From Avena insularis (taxonomy: Eukaryota; Streptophyta; Magnoliopsida; Poales; Poaceae): 64,000 bases of DNA. The DNA lies in assembly GCA_023614405.1 (NCBI GenBank), contig CM042686.1:349750329-349814328 (forward strand), read 5' to 3'. The translations under genes were made by a program, and so were the position numbers. The notes beneath the pieces are model-generated. The model was not told the origin of the DNA. It was given only the letters and a program-made list of their open reading frames with translations, and did not search any database. Below, in pieces: positions 53,102 through 64,000 of the stretch; the first letter of the stretch is position 1; every line of letters starts with the position of its first letter.

Positions 53102-55370
53102 CTAATAATATAATAAATGCAACCATCATCAGTGGGTATTGCAACTATATATAGGAAAAATATTTTTTACTCGTAAGTGTAACGTCTCATATACTACCTT
53201 GCATAAGTATTTGTAATACGTACTACTTTATATGTTCCACTCTGTTCATATACTATATCTGTACTTCCAAGCAAAAGTTAGTTGAAAAACTTGCAAGTGC
53301 ACTTGTACTTTGCGCTATATATGTAAAATATCATCATATTTGTACGTGACAAAAGAGTATGTGAAAAAAATTACATACTACCAAAAATAGTATATATACT
53401 GACTTATATAGTTCATACTACCCACACATAGTCTCCGATATGATAGATACTGTCTAAATTATGTGAAACACATGGGCTGTAACTACACCCGGATGTCTTA
53501 TGAATATGTATAAGGTTTAGTTAGTCACCTCTCCGGTAAAATAATAGAGATGAGAATACTTGACTTGTTTTCGCAATTCTGCCTATTAATATATGTCAAG
53601 TATAAATGTTTCATGTTACATATTTCATCTATGCATTAAGAGTATCATATTATAAAATGTTTTTGCTATTTCTTTCAGTCTCCGCGCTACGTTTTCTTAT
53701 AGTGACGTCTTCATACATGTAGCTAACTTTTTTTCTGTTCGCATTGCACACAGGTGTCTGACAATTCGTGTAGAGTGCGGAAGAGAGAGTTTTGCCAGAT
53801 CTGGACTAATAGAAGATGGAAGTGTTAGCTAAAATACATGGCCGACTGATATTTTTTTCTTCAATTTTGATAGACTAAGAACCAAATTTTTTTGGCGTAT
53901 GGAACTTAGGTTCAAGAGAATTACTCGTAGAAAATTGTTTGTTCCCTGCAACCTGTAATAATCTCACGTTTTTTGTGTGTGAGAAACTAATGTTGTTCTT
54001 TTGAAGAGAATAGTAATAATCCCCTCTGCGAAGATTCTTGTGTTCGGATGTGTATTCTCTCCAATGCTAGGCATTTCCGAGTTCCGACAGTACGTATTTC
54101 TAAGAACAATGACGTTTTGTGCTGATACTGGCAATGTTGTTCTAATTAGCGGGACACTGCTCTTGTGAAGTGTGACCATAACTCCTCTGATTTTTAAGTG
54201 TCACTCCATGTGCACAGCAATATCAGAAACATCGTTACAGTTCCAGAGAATTGGATTCAACTTATGATTCTTCTTAACGAAAGTGATTTTATCCACCTAT
54301 ATGTATTTCCCGACCCCTTACTTGTCAGTTAGCCCAGTGTCCCTGGCAAATCATTTTTCATGTGCTATTATACATGTATTAGACTAATCTCTGCGCACCT
54401 GGGGCGCGACAGTTAAGAAAAAAGTTAAACAATAGGCCGATGAATGTTGATCAAGTGCATGCTAGAGCAACTGTTACTGCACTAAGTAAATACCGTCATC
54501 ATGCAAGATTAAAAACCATTTTTGAGTCATTTCTATAGAAATTGGTGTTTTTAAGGTAAAGTCTCAAACCTGGTTGGCCTAATTCTCATTGTTAGGTTTA
54601 TAAGTTAGATAAAACCCTCTAAGCTTTCGAGGTAGGACTAAACTTTTAGTTCTAGCATATGAAGCCGCACACGCTATAAGAGCCGTTTCTGTGTGCGCAT
54701 GGGCCGAGCTGGTTCCGCGAGGGTGTGACCCGCATACGTACTAACATAAGAGACAGGTTCGTGCACGTCCAGTATCCGCGACATGACACGAAGCTAAGCG
54801 TTTTTTTAACACGAAAATGTGAGCATACATGAATAGAGTGCAGAACACTAAGACGCGGAAGTACACACGTAAAAAGTAAAGCAAAATATACCATATGAAA
54901 TTAAAGACAACAAATAGTCTGATAGCTAATCATAGAATCCTATCTAACAATCTACATACACTATAGAGCCGAGAAAGGGGCTGGGAAACTCTTCCGAATT
55001 TCTCTTATCTTCTCGACGAACGATGGAAACATGCAGATGACTATCTTCAAATTCGTAACCTATTTTGTCTAGCCTTTGCACGTCTATTGCGTTAGAGAAA
55101 GTCAATATGCATCAGAGTCAATATGAAGCTTAACTCGCATGAGACATGGATGACTTAATTTTTCTGCGCACATTACAATGAAAAAAGTAAACGGTAAAAA
55201 AAGACATTATTGAAACAAGAATAACACGCATAGGCATCATATTCAGTAGGAAGCGCTACTGGTTGCATGAAACAGAAATAACTTTCCTAATACATATTTT
55301 TTATATCTTATTATACACATTGCATACCTTATTACACTCTATCTAATCTAATCATATCCTAACTACCGGC
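53102..55370. other. AT-rich intergenic DNA, no gene seen
   Basis: No reading frame above background on either strand, no clear terminal repeats, no RNA gene recognised. Scattered TATATA and ACATGT text only. Confidence 0.5.
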
Positions 55371-55379
55371 TGAATGGGC

Positions 55380-56770
55380 CTAGCGCTGACTAAAGCTTGT
55401 ATGCCGCCTTCTCCACGGTGTTGTGTTCACCCCGGCGATGCACTTTTTGAAGACGCCACAACGGGAGTACACATCGTCGACGTTGGTCTTTCTCCCCGTC
55501 GGCGCGGGTTTCCTGGTCGGCGTGGTAGCCACTTCTTCCAATGGACGTGCCTCCCGCGTACGCCACGTCATGATGACGTCGCTCTGCCGTAGAGCCATCT
55601 TGACGTCTATGGTCTCGTCGTCGACGTCATGCCTCCTGCTTGACGTACTCACGGACGTCTCAGAGAGAGAACATGCCGCCAACCGTAGTCCCTCTCCCAG
55701 TCTGCGTGTCTTCACAGTCATAGTGGTCGCCGCTTCTTCTCGTGTACGCTATTCCCACGTACGCCATCGTTGAAGGACATCGCTCCGCCACGAAGCCGTC
55801 TCCCGTCTCCGTGTTCCACGTCGATTGCATGGCACCGATTGCCGTGCCTCCCGCTTCTCCCTGTTGATGGAGTTTACACGTACATCCGGTGAGAGGACAT
55901 AACGCCAACCCGATTCCATAGACGTTTTTCGTTGGCTATCGCTACGTTGTACCTACAAAAGAACGGACCTACTCTTCCACTGCTCGTCGTGCTATAGAGC
56001 ACCACGCTGCCACCCCAAATGCGTCAGATATGGCAAAGCTGTCGTTTGGGGTAGCCGGCAATGTCTCTTCTAGCACGACGTGTATGGAAGGTAAAACAAA
56101 CTAGCTAAATTGATGCGAGAAACCACCAAGATGGAGAAGTCTTTTATAGGATAAAGGCTAGTCGTGGCGTCGAGGATCCACCGCCGCGTACCTTGAAAGA
56201 TAACGCTGCCAGCTCGGTTCTTAACTGCGAGAACGTGATCGAGAGATGGCGTTGTTAGCTAGATCGAGACGTACGTGCGAACCCACGAATGTCTACCGTC
56301 TAAGCCACCAGCTCAGGTAGTAACAGGACCCACGGTACGACCTCAACGCGAGAACACGCGCACGTCTAACGTCTATGATGCCAACTGGTCTCTCCGTCCG
56401 CGAGAATACGCGGTCGGTATAGGCTTACGGTGCCACGTCGTCTTCCGATAGGCCCCATGACCGCGAGAGCCCGCAGTCGACATGGACTCATGTCGCCACG
56501 TCGGTTCTCTATGGGCCCCGCCACTCGGCGGGTGTAGAGGTGTGTCGCACCAGGAACGCCTCTCACAGGCATGGTACTGCCCACGTACGCTGACGCCGGG
56601 TCTAGGTCAAGCGTGTGGCCCACTCGTCTGCGACGCGGGGTACGACGGTGTGCGCTACCAAACCGCAGTCTAGAATCTTTCGCTTTGGCCCACAGTGGGT
56701 CCTGTCTCACATGATAGCAGGGCTCCGTTGAGATGTCGTCGCATGTCCTTTTAGGCCTCCATCCCACGGT
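55380..56770. other. GC-rich block dense in ACGT
   Basis: At least 22 ACGT words between 55475 and 56600, many as TGACGT, CACGT, GACGTC or ACGTACGT. Several short open frames on both strands lack any known motif. Probably transposon-derived, non-coding. Confidence 0.45.
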
Positions 56771-57009
56771 CTAAAAGAACCAGGACGATGTGGATAGCAG
56801 TTTGAGCCAAAATAATCTAGCGATATTATTTACCCCTAACACAATTTTACGGTCCTAGAATGTAAAATGTGTTACTAATTGTTATTCACATAGAGCCACT
56901 TATATAGAACTATAATTATTGTATTATGAAATAAATTTGTCACAAATAAAATAAATTCTTACTTGACAAATATAAATATAGCTTCTGATATAACCGAAGT
57001 TATAAATCT

Positions 57010-57360
57010 TGACTACACATAGTTTTAGCTCAATGTCCCGAAAGTGTCATTGTGCGTGTCTAGACAACACAATCATGCTGCATCGAAAACAATACATAAT
57101 AGTAATGCTCCTCGAGAAATAATAAGTAAAGCATTACATAAGGATACAATAGTAACAAATCAGCGAACTAGTTTTGGTCCCCGAAACAAACTTCAAATCA
57201 AGGTCATGTCGAGGGGGATACAGAAAGTCTCCCACGAGTGGTTAGAGCGAGCCAAGGAGAAAGTATCAAGTACTCGGGTCCTACGGGACACAAGTGAGAG
57301 GATAAAAGAAAAATCTCAGCTATTGCTCACCGATGCCTCTTTTATTTATTGATCCCATTA
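57010..57360. repeat. Repeat shared with 63640-63850
   Basis: TCAAGTACTCGGGTCCTACG...GACACAAGTGAG...CTCACCGATGCCTCTTTTAT here matches TCAAGAACTCGGGTCCTAGG...GACACAAGTGGG...CCCACCGGTGCCTCTGCATT near 63750-63835. Same orientation, strongly diverged. Family unknown. Confidence 0.55.
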
Positions 57361-57649
57361 CTAAGCCATATTAAGTTGTTTAAGGTACCACATTGTCCAC
57401 AACTTCCCAAATGAAGCTATAATATAGACTCCATAGACCCTAATCTTTAAGTTCTATGACTCGCTTAGGCTTCACATAACTCGTGTAGCAATGGCTGATG
57501 GGATAGACGGAACATGCTTTATAGTGGAGCTTAAAAGTAAAGATTGTGTAGTACTTGAGATCACAAACTCGAGATACGTGACGAGACTGCTAGTGAAAGA
57601 ATAAGATAGAGACATAGGTGCTATCAATGTATATACAAGTCAAGGAATG

Positions 57650-58420
57650 CTTGCTTGGGAACTCAGGGGTTTAGGAGAACTGTTCTGGGTAGGGGTAAAA
57701 CTCAGATCCTTCTTGATATCTGGCTTAGGGTGATCACGTCGATGACCATGGTTTATGGACTTGGGTTTTTAGGAAAGAGATGTATGCTAGAGACTTCTTC
57801 GGCTAATAGAAAAATAAGGAGACATGAGGTTTACCCAAGTTCAGGCCCTCAGAGGGAAAAAACTACTCCTGCTTGTATGTTCTTCGTTGATGGAGAAAAT
57901 TGAAGGTTACAAAGGCACCGAGATGGCTAAGATTGCACAAATTAGATTTGGCGTGTGTGGTGAGAGTTTCAGGCGCCCTCCTAGAGCTCGCTCCTAGCCT
58001 TTATATGGGGAGGCGAGGTCTCTAGTCCCATCCGAGTCGGTTACATGTTTTGGGGCGTAACCCTAAAGGTTTCCTTTTTAGTCTTGTCTTTGTCATCAAG
58101 GAGTCAATGCCTTCGTGGGCTTGGCTTCACCCGAATCGTCATGTGCTTCAGGGATCTTAGTAGATCATCATGTGGGCCTTCAGTTGGGTTGGTACAGATA
58201 GGCCAAGGGTACACGCCATTGGGCATACCTATGTCAGTAGCCCCCGAGTGTCTCGTTGAATCATAGATTCGGGTGGAGACTTAGAAGTTGCCAACCTTAC
58301 AAGGTGAATGGTACTGACCAGTGAGTTCTTCGGGTCAGCGGGTTATCTATCATTTATAAGTTCATAGGGATGTTGGTAAACGTGCCTAGTGCGCTCAAAA
58401 GATCAAGTCCAGTTAATTTG
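57650..58420. other. Non-coding LTR-retrotransposon-like DNA
   Basis: Text such as AGTAGCCCCCGAGTGTCTCG and the CCTTTATATGGGGAGGCGAG box (about 57999) resembles the LTR of a grass Gypsy element. No boundaries could be set. Confidence 0.35.
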
Positions 58421-60410
58421 TAACATCCCAAATCTTTAATCAATATGATCAAATCCTAATCACCCAATTTAGGGTTAACAAAAACTTTTTATTATTAAAA
58501 TAATTATGAATGCATGTGTATGTTTTATTAATATAGAATTGTTTGAAAATGCCATGTTTGATTGTTCTAATTGTTGTGAAATGGTTTAAAGGTGAATGAC
58601 ACATCATCTAGATCATTTAAAAACACAATCCATAGAAAAAGAAATCAAATAAGAGTTAATAATGCAAATGGTTACTTTAGCCATTTTAATCCACTAGGCC
58701 ACTTCAGGTGTTCCTAGAAGTCAATTTCCAACAAACACAATTCTAGATCTTTGCACCCCTTGCTAGTACAAGCAAAGATCTACCAATGCCCACTTTAAAA
58801 TCTTACAAAACACTTAGCCACTAATTTTAAATGACATTTGAAAATTGAATCCATTACATATGCATAGATCCCACTTTTTCAAAAACCACTCAAATGAACT
58901 CCCCTTGCCAAACCCAAGCAACCATAATAATCAAGGCCATGGAAATCAGGATCATCATGGATCCAAACTCAAGAACTTCCAGAATACCAATCCCCCTATC
59001 TTTAACAAGTCGGAAGACCCGTTGGATGCTGATGATTGGGTACATACCATGGAGAATAACCTAGAAGTCGCAGGAGTTGACGCCAACGAGAAAGTTCTGT
59101 TTGCCACCCAGTATCTGGCAGGAGATGGAAGAGCCTGGTGGAACAGCACACGTACGATGAACCACGGTCAAGTAATGATGTGGGAAGCTTTCAAGGTCAA
59201 GTTCAGCCGCACCCATGTGCGGCAGGGTTTAGTCACCAGAATGAGATATGAATTCAGAGAACTGAAGCAAGGAAGAATGACGGTAGTGGAGTACCGTGAC
59301 ATATTTTTGTCCTTGGCAAGATATGCCCCGGATGAGATTAACACGGAAGCCAAGAAGAAGGAGAGATTCCTGAACGGACTGCATGATGAGATGCAGACGG
59401 TGTTAGTCAACATCCGTTTTGATGATCTCGAAGAGCTAGTCGACTCTGCCATCCAGATGGAAGGGAAGATCAACCAAGCAAATGACAACCGCAAACGCCG
59501 GATGATGCACCAAGCTGGGTCCCACAATACCCAGAAGTATCGCCCCAACCCGTCTATAGGATATGCCCCAAGGAACAATAGACCCCCAATGTCTCGCCGA
59601 AGCTACCCCAACCGTAGCGGAGGAAATGTGAAGACCGGAGGAAACCACAACAACAACCCCGACAACTCCAACAACTTCAACCGTGCACCGCCCAAGTCCA
59701 ACAACAACAAAAATACTGCCCCAAGGACTAGAAGAAATGTCGTGCCTGTTGCAGCCAAAGAGAAGTCTCAGATTACTTGTGTTGAATGCGGAGTGAAGGG
59801 TCACTACTCCAACGAGTGTCCCAAGAAGATTGCAGCCACTACCAATGTGAATGCCCCAGCTCAACAGCAACGCCGTGTTCATCCCGGAAGAAGATTTTCT
59901 CCAGGGAACTCGCTCAACCGCAATGACCGTCTGTTCCACATGAATGCTGAAGAAGCCCAAGAAGCGCCAGATGTCGTGCTGGGTATGTTTTCTGTTAACT
60001 CAGTATTAGAAAGAGTGTTGTTTGACTCTGGAGCATCGCACTCGTTTGTTACAGAAGAATTTGCATGCACTAGTAAGATTCACCCAACCAACTTGAAGCA
60101 TGTTATGATAGTTCAAATACCTGGTTCAACCACCAAAGCTAGAAAAAATTGCAAGGCTGTGCCTATCAGAATACATGGGATAGATTTTTATGCCAATCTA
60201 ATAGTACTTGGAACCAAAGGTTTGGAAGTAGTACTAGGAATGGATTGGATGTCGAAACATAAAGGATTGATCGACTGTGCCAAGCAAGCCATCACTAGAT
60301 GCAAGCTAACACTTGCAAGTTTCTTAACTATGCAAGCCATCACTAGATGCAAGTTAACCTAAGAAAGATGCTTTAGGCATGCTTTGGTTATACCTTTTTA
60401 ATTTATACCC
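58421..60410 (+). mobile_element. Gypsy fragment: LTR-like start, gag and protease, rest of pol missing
   Basis: TTTGTAACATCCC (58419) resembles an LTR start (TGTAACATCCC). The gag-protease frame follows at 58845-60362. The frame ends at the protease C-terminal block, with a 26-bp duplication at the breakpoint; RT, RNase H and integrase do not appear downstream. Confidence 0.65.
58845..60362 (+). CDS. Gypsy gag with zinc knuckle and aspartic protease (truncated polyprotein)
   Basis: An open frame of 505 codons. Residues about 45-170 are the gag core (PLDADDWVHTMENNLEVAG, GDGRAWWNST, FRELKQGRMTVVEYRDIFLSL, RFLNGLHDEMQ). An N- and P-rich stretch leads to a zinc knuckle C-VE-C-GVKG-H-YSNE-C at about 312-325. 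The retroviral-type protease follows, with FDSGASHSFV at about 393 and VVLGMDWMSKHKGLIDCAK. The normal polyprotein would continue into reverse transcriptase; here it ends in a duplicated QAITRCKLT. No in-frame stop before that, which is unusual among the decayed elements in this window. The true start may be further downstream than 58845, since the first 30 residues are not typical. Confidence 0.85.
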   Translation: MNPLHMHRSHFFKNHSNELPLPNPSNHNNQGHGNQDHHGSKLKNFQNTNPPIFNKSEDPLDADDWVHTMENNLEVAGVDANEKVLFATQYLAGDGRAWWNSTRTMNHGQVMMWEAFKVKFSRTHVRQGLVTRMRYEFRELKQGRMTVVEYRDIFLSLARYAPDEINTEAKKKERFLNGLHDEMQTVLVNIRFDDLEELVDSAIQMEGKINQANDNRKRRMMHQAGSHNTQKYRPNPSIGYAPRNNRPPMSRRSYPNRSGGNVKTGGNHNNNPDNSNNFNRAPPKSNNNKNTAPRTRRNVVPVAAKEKSQITCVECGVKGHYSNECPKKIAATTNVNAPAQQQRRVHPGRRFSPGNSLNRNDRLFHMNAEEAQEAPDVVLGMFSVNSVLERVLFDSGASHSFVTEEFACTSKIHPTNLKHVMIVQIPGSTTKARKNCKAVPIRIHGIDFYANLIVLGTKGLEVVLGMDWMSKHKGLIDCAKQAITRCKLTLASFLTMQAITRCKLT

Positions 60411-62101
60411 ATCCCAAATTTTACTTGCAAGCTTTACCTTTTACTTTACCAAAGTTTCTTTACTCTTAGTAATGCTAGGTGAGATTCTTGGAAAGTAGTA
60501 TAGATAGCATAAAGAGTATAAAACTTGGCCTATACTAGATGTCATTCTATGGCATGAGATTGAGATTAGCATCCCACCTTAGTGAACACTCTTAACTTAG
60601 TAGCTAGTGCTAAGCATAAAACTTGATCACTTTAGATGGGAATACTTGGTGAAAATGCTTATGAAAACCTTGGAATGATGAGTCATTCTATTGAGATGTT
60701 TTGACATGTGTTGAGAAACACAAATGGTTTATCATGATGTAAATGTTGAGGCATGAGCCTTAGCCCTTTATAAAAACTGATGGTTGGGTTCAGATGCGAT
60801 ACCATTCCAATTTTACCGTACAACCACAATACCTGAATTGGGTAAGGCTTAGCCGGAAGTTTATATGCATTAGTATTGGTTCCCTCGCGGAAGAGGTTTG
60901 AGCTGAGGCTACCTCTTAATGATGTCACCTATGCAGTGCCCAGGATGGCAGATGGCCATGGCTGGGAGGCCAAGCTCATAGGAGAGGTGCTTATACTAGA
61001 GTGTGTAAAGGAAAGGTTATGATTGATTATCTGAATACTAATTATGATGATTCAGGGTTATCCCTAACGGATGTATCGAATTTTGTGGTGAAAGTGTACC
61101 ACCTCTGTAGAGTGTCAAACTATTCGAATAGCCGCGTCTGTGGTCATGGACAGTTGGAGTGGCCATACTGTTCCGTCGTCAGATGTTTTCAAAATGACTT
61201 GTGAAATGAATTGTGACTTGACTTGAGTGAGTAATCTATGAGTGAGTAATCCCCCGCTGTAGGCTATGGGGATGGTAGGGATTGGATGAGATCGTTCATG
61301 TAATGGCATCAGATTGTTAGGGCATGGTGCCTAGTATCTTCTATTAGTGCTTTTTGACTTTGTTGCGACTTGTTATGCTTAATGCTTGTCACTAGGGCCC
61401 GAGTGCCATGATTTCAGATCTGAACATGTTATTGATTCATTATGATAGTATTGTTTATGGTCTTACCTGCAAGTTGTATAGACATGTTGTTGTCCGGAAC
61501 CAAAGGCCCCGAAGTGACAGAAACCGGGATAACCGGAGGGAATGGCTTTGATGTGAGGATCACATGTGTCCACGGAGTGTTAATTCTTTGCTCCGGTGCT
61601 CTATTAAAAGGATCACCTTAATTGCCAGTAGTTCCCTTGAGGCCCCGCTGCAAACGGGCTGGCAGGACAAAAGATGTTGTGCAAGTTCTCATTGCGAGCA
61701 CGTATGACTATATATGGAACATATGCCTATGATTATCTAGTACTTGGATGTTTTATCTTATTTATCTGCAAATGCCCTATGTTCTGATTTCTATGTGAAT
61801 TGTCTTGTCCATGCAACGCCCGTCCATCCATCCATATGCCTACCGCGCTTTAATACTACAGTTTACTGCAATTGTTACTACTGTCTTTACTTTTACTACT
61901 GCTGTTACTTTACTATTCCTACTATAGAACTGTTGCTACTGATAAACTGCTGTGAGCAAGATTGTTTCCAGGTGCAGCTGAATTGACAACTCAGTTGTTA
62001 AGGCTTATAAATATTCTTTGGCTCCCCTTGTGTTGAATCAATAAATTGGGTTTCACTTCTCTCGAAAATACTGCGATACACCCCCTATCCTTGTGGGTCA
62101 T
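60363..62101 (+). other. LTR-retrotransposon non-coding DNA ending TGGGTCATCA
   Basis: No frame of note. The last part (TTATAAATATTCTTTGGCTC to TTGTGGGTCATCA) looks like the 3' end of a Gypsy LTR. Start not found. Confidence 0.4.
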
Positions 62102-63560
62102 CACTGAACTTTGGCAGGGCGCACTACCGGTGCCAGCAGCAACATGGAGACCTGCACAACACAACCACAGAACTTTGCCCCCAACTTGCGATGAGGTTGT
62201 CAATCTCACCGGTTTTGCTGAAAACAAAGGATTAAACGTATCGAGTGGAAGAAAGCAATAGTTTGTAGAAAGTAAACAGAAAGCAGTAAACAACTGATCG
62301 TAGATTGATGATAAAAGAAAGGACCAGGGTCCATAGTTCACTAGTGGTGGCTCTCCTTAAGATAGATGACATGTTGGGTGAATAAATTACAGCGGGGCAA
62401 TTGACAAACATCGAGAAAGCAATACATGCATATACTACTCATCTTGACTCCTTTGAGATTCGATTGGCCATTACAACATTATACATAGACCGTAATCCAA
62501 CTGCATCTATGACTAATAATCCACATTCAGGTTATCATCCGAACCCCCTCCAGTATTAAGTTGCAAGCAACGGATAATTGCATTACGCATTGCGTGTAAA
62601 GTAAACAAAACGATTGTTCTATGAACAAAGGACTGCTGTTTTCTCCCTAGTAGCAACAGCACATCTAGTACCTTAGAGATTTCTGTCACTTCCCCAGATT
62701 ACTAGAGGCATCAACCCACTATCGAGCATAAATACTAACTCTTGGAGTTGCTAGCATCTACTTGGCCAAGATAGCTACTAACAACGGAAAGCATGCCAGA
62801 TCACAAATAACAAAGACATGATAGAATCAATAATCAATCTGAAATAGCATCTCAATATACATCGGATCCCCGTAAACACAACATGTATGATTACAAATAG
62901 ATGATCTTGATCATGAACGAAGCTCACAAGATCCAAACATGATAGCACAAAGGAGGAGAACTAGCCATCTAGCTACTACATGGACCCGTAGTCCAGAGAT
63001 GAACTACTCACGCATCACACCGGAGGCTTGCATGGTGATGAAGAAGGCCTCCAGGGTGAATTCTCCCCTCTGGCAGGGTGCCGGGAAGAGCTTCAGATCC
63101 CTCCCGATCTAGGGATGGAGATGACGGCGGCTATAGACTCTTTCGTGGAATTTTGATCGGGTCCTTAGGGTTTCTGTATTAGAGGCATCTTATAGGCGAA
63201 AGGGGAGGCCGAGGGGGTGCCTAGGGCGGCCAGACCACCCCCTGGCGCGGGCCAGGCTAGGCCGCATGGCTAGGTGGTGTGGCGGCCCCCTGGCCCCTCT
63301 CCGTCTCGTATTCTGGCTCCGGGTGTCCCTCGGTGAAAAACTGACTTTAGCTTTTGTCCCGTCCAATTCCGAGAATATTCATTTTCTGACTTTCCTGAAA
63401 CCAAAAATAGTAGAAAACAGGCAGCTGGCACTATGGCTCTTGTTAATAGGTTAGTCCAAGAAAGTATATAGAAAGTACTCCAAAGTATGGACAAAACACA
63501 AGAAAGTAGATAAACCAAGCATGGAACATCAAAAATTATGGATACGTTAGCAACGTATCA
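62102..63560 (-). repeat. Probable Gypsy LTR, minus orientation
   Basis: On the minus strand it begins TGATACGTTGCTAACGTATC at 63560 and runs through non-coding text to GGTGAGATTGACAACCTCAT, with GTTGTGTTGTGCAG near 62150, which I recall as the leader of a grass Gypsy family. The palindromic GATACGTTAGCAACGTATC is the outer end. No matching target duplication seen. Confidence 0.45.
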
Positions 63561-64000
63561 CGCACCTACGCAACAGTAATAAACACTCATCAAGCAACAG
63601 GTAATAAACATGGCATACATGGCATAAGTACGATAGGTAACATATAAAGGCCGAACTAGTTTTTTGGCCCCCAATACAGTACTTTGAAATTAGGTAATAA
63701 GCCGATAGGGGTGCCCACACACCCCACATGTGGTCAGCACGCTCGATCTCGAAATAGGTGTCAAGAACTCGGGTCCTAGGTGGACACAAGTGGGTGGGTA
63801 GAAACCAAATAACATCTATTACCCACCGGTGCCTCTGCATTATATCTATTTCCAGCATTTTAATTGACAAGTTACAATAAAAGGCATGATCATCTCCACC
63901 ATTAAGCATCTGCCAACCTCCCAACAACGGTGGAACTCGACGACTCGAACCAACACCTGATCAAGCAACTATGACTCGCAAGTCCAACTGTCTACCAAAC
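63561..64000. other. Right edge: repeat DNA, no gene
   Basis: Holds the second copy of the repeat described at 57010-57360 (63640-63850). The minus-strand 126-codon frame here has no recognisable content. Confidence 0.4.

Noticed and set aside
63547..63927. 126-codon minus frame at the right edge
   Set aside because: Spans a repeat and an LTR boundary; no domain or conserved text.
1..64000. tRNA, rRNA, CRISPR arrays, bacterial-type operons
   Set aside because: Nothing of this kind was recognised by eye; the tRNA-like text at 44566 is a retroelement primer-binding site. A dedicated tRNA scan was not possible.

Overview
The window looks like nuclear DNA of a large-genome grass, most likely Triticeae (wheat, Aegilops, barley or rye). 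The evidence is one host gene whose introns are filled with nested transposons, many Stowaway-type miniature elements with CTCCCTCC-like ends at TA sites, Tat-lineage Gypsy elements carrying an antisense gene, LINE-type retroposons with target-site duplications, and monocot-like codon use in the gene. No sequence search was run; family names come from motifs read directly.

The one convincing intact host gene is on the + strand. It encodes a CLU/TSS-family protein (clustered-mitochondria, TPR-domain protein; Arabidopsis TSS/REC2 type). I rebuilt 23 coding exons from 8252 to 49587. All junctions are GT-AG and all phases match, giving 5748 nt and 1915 residues with no internal stop. A probable promoter and non-coding first exon lie near 6500-6812, followed by a 5' UTR intron to 8208. 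The locus spans about 41 kb because introns 4, 5, 17 and 22 hold mobile DNA.

Layout. 1-3915: 3' end of a Gypsy element with a decayed, intron-containing antisense gene and its 3' LTR. 4157-5282: broken GRF zinc-finger gene (minus). 5694-6093: short tandem repeat and a MITE. 6500-8208: promoter, UTR exon and UTR intron. Intron 4 (8990-13735): a 1.2 kb retroposon with a 16-bp target duplication and several MITEs. Intron 5 (14093-21550): a minus-strand gene fragment, two abutting PIF/Harbinger-type elements sharing TAA, and retroposon-like GC-rich DNA. Intron 17 (26372-37195): a Stowaway placed in the splice donor, a complete 9 kb Tat-type Gypsy element with duplication CTTAC, and a minus-strand retroposon with a 14-bp duplication. 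Intron 22 (41056-47397): a short-LTR Copia element inserted with duplication GTAGA into a MITE, then a LINE with a 12-bp duplication. Downstream of the gene: a fold-back element, an unclassified segment with about 20 copies of GTTAAC, an ACGT-rich block, and Gypsy remnants that include one readable gag-protease frame.

I did not find a convincing new biological system. The strongest unusual observations are the Stowaway insertion that rewrote positions +4 to +6 of a splice donor in the TSS gene, the GTTAAC array with its neighbouring repeat arrays, and the set of insertions whose boundaries and target duplications can be read to the base.
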